Source: Ophiothrix spiculata (Eukaryota; Echinodermata; Ophiuroidea; Amphilepidida; Ophiotrichidae). From it: a stretch of 21,106 nucleotides of DNA. The notes below the pieces were generated by a model. It saw nothing but the letters and a program-made list of their open reading frames with translations. It was not told where the DNA came from and searched no databases. Location of the stretch: assembly GCA_000969725.1 (NCBI GenBank), contig JXSR01S022574.1, one strand, 5' to 3'. Shown in pieces: positions 8,832 to 19,400 of this stretch. The translations under genes and the position numbers were made by a program. The first letter of the stretch is position 1. Each line of letters starts with the position of its first letter.

Positions 8832-8839
8832 CATACAAT

Positions 8840-9318
8840 GATAACTTTAACACACATTTTCTGAACTTTACATACAGTATTCTGACATGTCATTCTTTAA
8901 AGAATCATAATCCTCATCTTGGGGTCATGTGAACTTGAACCGATTTTTAGTTATAAGCTGAAGATATGCTCCATTGGATTTTAAAACAACTTGATCAAGG
9001 GCCAATTTCTACTGGAGACTTTAGTATCCCAAGTATCCCTAGGCTATCAAATTTGGACATATCCCAAATATCCCTAGGCTATCAAATTTTCCACTGCCTG
9101 TTCAAAGTACCCCGTTATAGTCCACCCAATCTATGTTTAACTGGCCGCATGTTCCAATGAACATGACAGCAACAAGGCAGAGTACATGTTCCTTGTGCCA
9201 CATACCACTTTCAAATTATTTTTGTAGGATATTGAAATATCCTTTTCAGGATTGATATTTTTGTGTTCACATCTACTGACATTCTACTGAGTGATAATAA
9301 TATAAAAGACACAAGTTA
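8840..9318. other. 3' flank of exon H1, with a 33-bp tandem duplication
   Basis: A 29-bp core beginning ATCCCAAGTATCCCTAGG at 9028-9056 is repeated at 9061-9089 with one change. Otherwise AT-rich with no gene. No clear AATAAA is seen within 300 bp of the H1 stop. Confidence 0.5.
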
Positions 9319-10429
9319 TCAGGAATCGTGATACGTTATGATGATACTCGTTTCAGTCACTGTGTGTACATGTTTTACGTGACTTCTCATCTGACTTTTT
9401 TGCGTAAACTGTTTACCACATGCATCGCATTGAAAAGGCTTCTCCCCACTATGTATTCTCTCGTGATCCGTTAACGTCTCTCGTTGATTAAAACTTTTCC
9501 CGCACGCTGTACACATATACGGTTTCACACCGGTGTGTATTCGGTAATGACGTTGTTGACGCGATCTTGTCGGGAATCCCTTGCCGCATTCACAACATGT
9601 ATATCTGAAACCAACTATCCTTTTCTGATGCTTTGTTAAAGTCGCATCATCTGGAAAATCTTTGCCGCACAATGCGCAAGTTAATGTCTCGTTCAAGTGG
9701 GTTTTGCAATGCCTCCAGAAACTCTTTTTCTGTGTGTACCTTTTCTTGCACTGCTTGCATACATAGTATCCACTGCTATTCAACTCTTTCTGTAAATCAG
9801 GTAATCGTGCCTGAATTTCTAGTTCAAGATTCTTGTCAATAAACGCCGTATCTTTGTCAGCTGTGTAGCAGCTCCAACAGTAATCCTGGTCCGTCTTGCC
9901 AGCAGGAGTCTTTACACCTGATTTGCTGTTGTTGACAATTTCATTATCATTCAATGATTTTCCACAGTTGTAACAGTTTGATAATCTCACTTCAGTGTCG
10001 GTCACAGATGGTGTACTAACAACAGGTCCAGCGGGGTCACTTGATGTGTCTGTCATTGATTCCACGTGGCTAACAGGGTCACTTGATGTGTCAGCCACAA
10101 ATGCGACATTGCCGACCGGGTCAACAGTGTCACTTGGTGTGCCTACCACTGATTCCAAATGGGCGACAGGATTGCTGGATGTTTCTGCCACAAATGTCAC
10201 ATTGCCCACAGGGCCGGCAGGGTCACTCGGCATGTCAACCGCAGATGTTACATTGCTCACCACACCAGAAGGGTTGCTAAGTGTTTCAGCCACTGGTATC
10301 ACATTGCCCTCAGGACTGGCAGGGTCGTTTGGTGTGTCGACCACTGGTGTCACATTGCCCCTAGGGCTGGCAGGGTCATTTGGTGCGTCAGCCCCAGATT
10401 CTGAATTGACCACAGAGCTGGCAAGGTTG
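9319..10429 (-). CDS. Terminal exon H1: Pro/Ser/Asp repeats, C4 domain, five C2H2 fingers
   Basis: The acceptor is TTATTGTTCTCAG with AG at 10431-10430, phase 2. The open frame reaches an ATG at 10458-10456, but that lies inside the acceptor tract and is not taken as a start. The exon encodes 369 residues and a stop at 9321-9319. First come about seven degenerate 14-17-residue repeats (type DTPNDPASPEGNV). Next is the C4 domain CYNC-x28-CWSCY. Then come C2H2 fingers: YVCKQC...HCKTH; LTCALC...HQKRI, which lacks the second His and is degenerate; YTCCEC...HYRIH; YMCTAC...HERIH; and FQCDAC...HVKHVH, with TGVKP and SGEKP linkers. Its C4 domain and acceptor relate it to the exons further left, but it is the most diverged and has one more finger. 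Confidence 0.85.
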
Positions 10430-13400
10430 CTGAGAACAATAACACACAATACAGACATTCGAATTAGAGAATAAAAGATTACACTTATTGTTTTGCTATT
10501 GTTTCATAATGGACAAACAGTTGCAGCTTTGTTTGGACTCAAGACTAAAGCTAACATAGCCATTACCAAAAACAATGTACGCTATTCCATTATGATACAA
10601 TATATGACAGGTTAAACAATAAATGTATCTTTTATTCTCATTCTTAGTCACATATTTGTGTGATTTTGAATTTGTGTATATATTCAATCCCAATTCAAGT
10701 AGAGAATTGAAGTTTGTACTTCTTTAGATGTTAGATGTGCGAGTACAATACATCATCCAATTTGTATGCATTTTCTTATCATGCTTGTGTCTTCACTGCT
10801 TTTAACACTAACCCACTGTCATATATTGTCTCATAATGGATAGCCAGCCCTGGTTTATACAAGTAAAATCACACGCAATGACTAAGAATAACATTTGGTA
10901 GCAGCGGTGGTTTGACGGTTTCTTAATGCCTAAGTCGACCGTCTGCTGCTATCAAACTGTAATGGACCGAACGTCACAAACCAAACTTACTCTCTAAGAA
11001 ATCACAAGACATACCAGAACCAAATAAATTTGCTACCCAGCCAGGAATCTAACCTAGGACCTACCTAGTTAAAAGCGGGCACGTTATTGCATAGGCCAAA
11101 GAGGGCATCCATGATAGTTCTATACACTGAATGGGTGCACCTCTTTGTGACAGCCCTGGAAACAATTGAGTACAATTCTAGTACAACATTCCTGAGCTGC
11201 ACATTTGGAACATCATTCTATTACAGTTTTATTACAATTCAGGGACTTCCATTTGAAATTTGCAGGGGCTCTATCAAAAGCACTCCTAAGTTCTTTAGGA
11301 GAGCAATTAGGAGAGCTATCTGGATATAGACTACGTTAATACCATCATGCGAGGTGCCCTATTAATTGAGCTCCCATAAAGTATTTGAGGGGAGCAGGGT
11401 GGCTCAGTAGAGCTCACTTTCCTCAAATAGAAGTCACTGTAATTCTAGTACAGCTGCACATTTGCAACACAATTCTAGTACAGTTTACGTTCATTCTATT
11501 ACAAATTTTTTTGTACTAGAATTGTACTAAAACTGCACTAGAATAATGTCCCAAATGTGCAGCTCAGGAATGTTGTACTAGAATTGCACTTGATTTTTAC
11601 CAGGGAGAATAGATATTTAACAGAACAGCCTACTCACCAGTCTTGTTTCTTGATCTCCAGTGCGCCGTACCGTACACTATCCCAGCAATGCGTATACTGG
11701 TTTGCAAAGTGAATCCCTTTCATTTGCTCACATAATTCAGCTTCTGCCCGATGCGACGATTTAAGGTGGTTATATAAATCAGACGAGTTACCACCTAGAT
11801 AAACAAAAAAGGTTTAATTTTGTAAATTCATGAATATATAAATTAAAATATACACAAAATGATAATGCAATCATACAAATTTTCACAAAATACAAAAATT
11901 TACGGAAATCAAAATACCTGACCGTTGAGTGATTGCTACTCTATGGCTGTTCTCACAACTAGCATTTGTTTGGGGACTTGTCTGAGATAAGTGCCAAGAT
12001 CTGAAAGTTATATTTTTGCTGGACATTGATGGAACAGAGATGCCAGTATGTTATCACTGAAAAAACCCGGAAACTTTCAAAAAATCCTGAAAATGTGTGT
12101 AAATTTTGGCAAAAAAACCCTGAAAAAAGGGCTGAAATATACAAAAAGCGTAAATTTGGAATACCCCCTGAAATCAGGTTAAAACATGATAACTGGCATC
12201 TCTGATGGAAGACTGCTGACAAAGATGAATTAAAATTGAGGGTGGATATGAGTGTTTTGGAGGGCCATCACAGTTCAGGCAAGCAAGTGATAGGACAGAT
12301 TGAAAATTGCCATTCACAATATTCATGTGTAAATCCAACTGATTAGACTGCTGGCACTGTTTACTCTGTTTTAAGTTAAGAACTCAGATAGTCGTTTTCT
12401 GAGTGGGCCTTGTTGGGAAGATAACGATCAGCTTTATGTTCCAAAGGAGTGCACCAAGAATTCTCCATTGCTATACAAATGGGACAAAAGAACCAGCACA
12501 GGAGATGGGAGTTATCATTGTGGCTTTATTTTCCAATGAATTGGGGCGACTAGAATTAACAAACAAAAGCTGTACCTTTTATGACAGCCTTACACAGCAA
12601 ACACACGGGTCTGTTGACTGCTTTGGGTTCCCCATTGCTATCTGCTATGTAACAAAAGAACAACCATGATGGTTGGAATATGTCATTCTTCATGACATAC
12701 TTCTTATGGCTATTGCCAGATATTATGTCGTCGCAGAGTCTGTATTCAGGTAGGTGATCGTCCATGAGATGGTGTAAGAGATTTGTGGTATGTTCTTCAT
12801 CTTTATCTAGACAAATAAAGAAATTGATATTGTATTTAAAAACACATTGCACATTAAACTTGCAAGTTGTCACTTGATAATAATTCCACAATTGTCTGCC
12901 CCACCAAGGATATATATGGGAAGCTGAAAAAAGGGTAAATGATATAATCAAAATACCAATAGGAGGAACTATTGAAAAGGAAGCCAAACGCCTGACGAAG
13001 TGAAATGATTGTGAAGATCTACTTGCAGCGAAACATGATGAGCAGTTTGATATAAATCGCAAATCGCTAAGCAAAAACCAAATTATTATTATAACTGTAG
13101 AATGCACAAGAAAAGTGAATAACAAATATGTGAACTTGTATACATTTCAAATATGCAATTATGACATGCATTTTGCTTTTGTATCATTGATGTTAAAGGG
13201 GCATTGGACAAGTTCAGCATCATCCCCTAATTTTTCCCCAAACATTTTGAGATTTTTGCATCATTTGAAGTATTGGCGGTAATAATGACAGCATGCAAAG
13301 TTTCATAGTCAAATTCAAACCTTATATATCAAAATATTTTTAATTATCGTTGTCGACAATGATAAATAGTGCCCTCTTTAATTGAATTTCTAGAATTTGC

Positions 13401-16400
13401 CTTTTCAGGAGATCTAATGACAATTCCAAATTTCTGTTGATAAATCTGCAATCTATGATGTGAAAGGAATGTTTTACAAACAAATCTTTGGCTCTTTCTC
13501 ATTGTACAGCATCAATAAATACGTTTAGAGAATAGCCTCATACCCAAAATCAACAAATTAAATAAAATTCAAATTTTTGACTTTTTTTAAATGTTTTGAT
13601 CAAAAATTTCCCCAGATCTGGTAAGTGACTGTTATTTTCTAACATAAGAAGTGTATATCATCCACAAACAAAATTTCAAAAATTTGTCCAATTCCCCTTT
13701 AACATTTTGGCCTATATCTTTATGATATTGGACAATAAATATATACAAACAGAAATTCAGGGTGCAGGACCTAATTGTTTGTAAATACAACCCTTACCCT
13801 GGATTTCTGTTTTCATTATTTAACAATTTTTTTATTTTACCTATAGTGATCTTTGACTTAAAAATCTTTCTACTGATGAGCCCTTAAGGACTCGTAATGA
13901 ATACAAGTACATACCATCTTTCTCTGATTCCTTGACAGATTTCTTGCATAGAAGACACACGGCTCCCGTCTTGTTATCGTTCCTAGCGTGTGGATATGCA
14001 AAGAATATCAACGCTAAAGACTTGCCAGTGTTTTTGTCTAAAGGTAAATATCTCCACAAGGTTTTCTTTGCTTTCAAATTGACAGGTGAAGGTGTCCTGA
14101 AATTGTCTTGGAATGTGGTTTTCTTGGCTTGACTGCTGCTGGGTGAAGCCACATTTACGTTGTCTTCTTGGACTACGGCTTTCTTGGCTTGGCTGCTGCT
14201 GGGTGAAGCCACATTGACATTGTCTTCTTGGACTACAGCTTTCTTGGCTTGACTGCTGCTGGGTGAATTGACGCTGTCTTCAAACACATCTGTTCCATCT
14301 TCAGAGCTGTTGAAAACAATCATGTTAATACAGTTAACCCTTTGAACCCGGCAAGCTGGTATACCGACTCGCGTATTATACATGTACCGCATACCTGATG
14401 AGCCAGTTTACTGGCTTTTAGCACCTCTGTCAGAAACATGATGTGCCTGTCTATTAGCATACGTAGTGACAATATTTATTGGTCATCAATAAATTACTGA
14501 AAACGCCAATATTTTTGCACTCAGTAATTTTCGCGCAAGGCCAATTTTGGACCAATTTGCGCGTTTTTATTTTCGCACACGTAAAGATTGTCCGAGTACG
14601 TAAGGAATATCCTTTGCACCAAATACACATTAATATTCGCGGTACATTTATTTTAGCGCTAACCCCATTTTGCAAGAAAATAAATGTAGCGCAAAAAATA
14701 CCACTTATACAGTATGGCATCATTGGATGATAGGTCAATTGGCTTTTTAAGAGTAGTGAATAATTCTGCAATTTTTTTAAAATTTGATCGCAATTTTCAT
14801 CAAATATGGGCATCACCCATCGACTGCAATGTTATTATCGAATACATTAGTAGACAAAAATCAAATAATTGATTTAATTTAATTTAATTGGAACAATTGG
14901 AACGACTGAAATATGAAAATGAAGCAAGGACATCAAAATCAAAGCAAATGATAGGCTTATATGGTGGTTTACACCCGGGGGGGGGGGGGGGTTGTACTCA
15001 AATTTGGTTTGGGTAGGGACGTGCCTCTGGGAAATTTGGAAAGCCACCCATCCAAATACCAATGTAATACCAATTTTTACTAAAAATTGACCCATCCATA
15101 TACCAAATCTTCTAAATTTTGAGCCAAATTTAATCAAAAATCTCATTTTCTGTCCAAATTTGCTCTATTTTGGCTAAATTTTCTAACATTTTGAGAAGAA
15201 ATGTCAAAATTTGTGGCATTTGGTTAAAATTTTAAAATTTTGAAAAGAAAACCCATCAAAATACCTCATTTTGCGAAGAAAAAGGACAGATTGGAATACC
15301 AGAAAGCCTGATTTTGCTACCCGAATTTGCGGCACGTCCCCATAACCCCTTTTGTACTAAGTAGCCTCCCGGGAGTTTACAACTGTTGGGTTGGCCTGGG
15401 TCAGTGGTATAGAACTGTTAATATGTCATGTGAGTGCAAGAAAGTCGTATCTGCAATGGCTACCCTAAGTTATATTTATTTTTCAACTTGTCACAAGAAT
15501 GTGATAAATCTCTCAAAATTTCAATGTCTTATGTCTGTGGTTCTTGAAATGGTTCTTCAGGGGACATGGTGTCACCTGAAGAACCATTTCAAGAACCACT
15601 GACCCAAGACTTGAGATTTTACAGTGTGCAATCCGAATTAATGACAAGAGGCAGCTATTGCAGATACGACTTTTTTGCACTCACATGACGAATTATAATG
15701 GTGCAATCAAAGTCCTCCGATATTCATTAGTCATTATAGGCCAAATAAACATTTATTGGATGCAATTGAAACAAAAAAACATGGTACAGGTTGCATTCAC
15801 AAACAATGTGGCCCTGTACTCGGGATTTTTGTTTATATTGTCCAATAAATTATTGTTTGGCCTATAGTGTGCACTCATTAAACATGCTATTTTGGGTGCG
15901 TTTTAAAGTTTTGACTAAATAGCTAGACGGCAGTGATGAACAATGAACTGCAAGATAATTCTTTTGTGCAGATTTTACAGGGCAACTTATTTGCATGAAG
16001 TTTTTGTAAGACAAATTTTTACAAATGACTAATTTGTGAGAGATATTTATGCTAAAGAATTTTGGTCATTTTGATTAAATACACAAAATTTGCATAGTGG
16101 AATATTTTTTTTATTGAAAGTTCGTTATACCAGAAAAATAATGATTTGATTCTTGTATTTCTGCCATAACTTCCATCACTTTTAGGCTTAATAATTAATT
16201 CATGTTTTTAATTCTTCATCCCAGAGCATAGCAACATATGGCCCCATTAGCCTGACCCCTTAGTGACCCTTAATGGCTTTGGATGAATTTAATTGTCTTC
16301 ATCCCAGTGGTTACATAGGTCAAGTATACTTGACAATAAGTCAAGTATAAACAATAAATTCAATCACATGCCTATATAAATTCCTGTTTTGAAATTACCT

Positions 16401-19400
16401 GGGAAAATAATTCTAGTGAGTGCACTAGAAGTTTTAATCATCAAATCTACACATACCTGTCGTTGGTTAGCCATGCGGGACGTCTTCTCTTGCGCTCTGG
16501 TCTTTTCCTTTCTGAAACTAGAAAAGGAGAAATCAGTTGAAAATTGATGAAAATTTGCATGAATTTATCTGAGTATGAATTATGCCCTCTTGTGTTTCAC
16601 ATCTGTGACACGATCAGGCACATGCAGCAAGTTTAAATTCTAATTAATATCTTTATCTAACTAAAGTATGTGTAAAAATGCTATATTTGATCGACCATTA
16701 TGTTTGGTCATCTGGTTATAAAAGTACATTTTTTTGAACTTGAAAAACAACAACAACATTGGAAAACAACAATAGCTTGGATACCTGAGAATTTCAAATG
16801 ATACATACATTCCTGTTTTGTCCAATTCAACTGCTGATTTTGTAAATGAACATTGCCTTCACTGCTAAGTTACCTCATACTCAGAGGATGATTTTAGGCC
16901 TTCCCACAATACTCAGTAATAGAATGATCAACAAGGTCAAATTGCCACTGCTGTGTATTAGTGGGAAAGATGTGAAATTTCACACTAAATTAAACTGTAT
17001 TATAGGTGTCCTATAACTTTAAGCGACCAAAGATTTTTAAAATAACCATAAAGCTAATAGTATGACCTTTCTCAAGGTAATTTTAATTAAATGGTCGCTC
17101 ACTAAATAAACAAGCAGTGCTATGTTGAAAACATGCATTTCATTGTGTAATGTCAATGGGAAATAGCTCTCACTGTGGGTTGTTTTGAGCTATTGATTTC
17201 AAATTTTGAATGGAATTATGGGAAGTACTTAAAACACCCTCTGCCTCATACCAGAGTGCCTGATATGGTTAAAACTACTTTGACAAAGGCTCAGTGTTAG
17301 AAAACGATTATTTATCAAACATTTGGAGTGAGGATACATATTACTTTAAAGAATTTGTCAGACGGCAAATAGTTGAATTGAACGACTGAATATGGTATAT
17401 GTCAAAAAACACCGGTCAAACAAACAGTCATAGGTCAGAGTCATAAATGACCCATAAGCCAAGCAAAAATTTATTGTGCAGTATAAACAAAAATCTAGAG
17501 TGCAGGGCACCATTGTTTGTGAATGCAGCTCCTACCTGGGTTTTCGTTTGCTTTGTCCAATAAATTTTTGCTTTGCCTATGCATCTACTGTTTTGTTTAC
17601 CTTGGTTCATCTCCTCTTGCTTTTTTCCTTCATCATTCTTTTTCTTTTTCCGTCCTACATTTACTTTCTTTCCTTCATCATTTTTTTCTTTTCTGTTTCC
17701 TTCATAATACTGTTCCACTTTGCCTTCGTTGCTAAGTTCGACTAATTCAAATTCAATAGTATCATATTGTTCTTGTTCTTCATTTCCATTAGGGCTGACA
17801 TCCTCGAGATTCGCTACAAAGCAGTCCATACAGAATGTCAGCGTAATGTTTTTATTTTCTTGAACCTTTTTGACCATCTCTTCTGCAGGAAATGTTTTCT
17901 CACATACATAACATGTACTACGTTCCTGAGATGATTGATTGGATGTCTGTTCAGAGTCTCTCTTGCTGACAGGGGGTGTTGGTTGTCTATTATCTTCTTC
18001 AGATTGAGATGAACAGGTATCGTCGCTGAAAAACAAACCACATTTTTAAAAGATTATCACATGATACAGTAAAATATGACAAAATGGTATACCAACACTT
18101 AGCTTACTCTAAATTATAAGGTAACGATTTGTTTGACGTTTCTATATATTTTCTATGTTTCTCCTTGTGGTAATACCCAAGGAGGTTATACAGGTTGTTG
18201 GGAAAACTCAAGACTGGTGATATAATGGTAAAGTAACAGTAAATGAGGGGTGCTCTGGCAAAATGAGAGGAAAGTCACAAATTTCAAAATTGAGTTTATG
18301 GCATATTTTAAGTCTCTATAATCTCAGCTTTTGAATGATATACAATATGTCTCACTTTCCTTCTCCATTCTTCATTTTGAGATCGAAATCCAAAGCAGTC
18401 CACTGAATATATTGCAATAAAAATAGCTGCAAATCAATTTCAAAGATACTGTGATTATTACAGTGTACAAGAGCAACATGCAATCAATTAACCATGAATA
18501 ATTGCACTTAACGACAAAGTTTACCTTTGAAACTTTAGGTATAGATGAGTTGACACTAATGTATATAAACACGGGTAAGGAGCTAGTCCACAGATATGCA
18601 TGAGGGAACAACAAATGATTGCTGCACATTTCAATAGCCCTACTTGACTTGGTGTGAATATTAAAAGCATGTGTCCTAAATAAAACCTTCTGCGCACGCA
18701 TAGTGCCAGGCAAGGAACAATGAATATGACCGCGCACACTGCCGGGCAAGACGTCCTATGTCAACTCATCTATAGGTCAACAATCATGCATTAATGTCAA
18801 AAAACAAAATATGACTTTTTCAACCTGTTTTTACTTTAGATGCCATTTATTCAAAATGCACATTTGCGACTTTCCTATCATTTTGTCAGAGCAGCCCACA
18901 AATGATAAAGTACTGTAAAGAGAAGATATTTTCGCGATTTTGCCTCTAACAGACATTTCGCGAGTTTTTACTTTCGCGATTACCCAAATAGAGTTGCATA
19001 ATATCAACGAGTAAGCTTACCAAGTCGCCATTAACAACATTCATCGCCAATTATCGGCAGATTTTACAGTGTGGAAAGTTGATTACAAAAGTGATTGACG
19101 TGTGTCTCAAGACCATTTCTTTCAACTAAAAGGCCAAATATATCATTATACTATCAACTTTTTTCACTATCACATGATTGATTTGAGAAATATTTGCCTC
19201 ATATTTACCATCTACATCGGTCGTGATTTAGCTGGCCGAATGATTAAACTTCCGAATTCAACAGCTTTACATGCACAGATTCACTGCTTTGCTTGTTAGG
19301 TATTTTCAAAGAAACTTTAATTGGTCGATAAATGACATTATATTTCGCGAGTTTTTATTTTCGCGTTTGAGGATTGATTCGCAAAATTCACGAAAATAAA

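Noticed and set aside
10456..10458. ATG as the start of the H1 protein
   Set aside because: It lies in the pyrimidine tract before the TTCTCAG acceptor, which is conserved in all array copies, so it is intron.
9995..10474. Plus-strand open frames of 65-159 residues
   Set aside because: They are antisense to the repeat region of exon H1. Their low stop density follows from the GC-rich repeats, and they have no domain or splice signals.
11020..11110. Functional tRNA gene
   Set aside because: The B box is nearly right but the acceptor and anticodon arms do not pair, so only a SINE-like relic is possible.
11638..11794. C4 domain in exon G (CEQM...CWDS)
   Set aside because: It has the CWD echo but only one Cys in each pair position, so no four-cysteine site; similarity may be chance or a lost domain.
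17428..17600. C-terminal extension of the exon C frame, similar to a plus-strand peptide at 15658-15867 (FLFIL)
   Set aside because: The likeness comes from copies of the same 130-bp MITE. A consensus donor ends the exon at 17601.
18372..18749. Minus-strand open frame of 125 residues
   Set aside because: It spans the nested MITEs, with no domain and no splice context.
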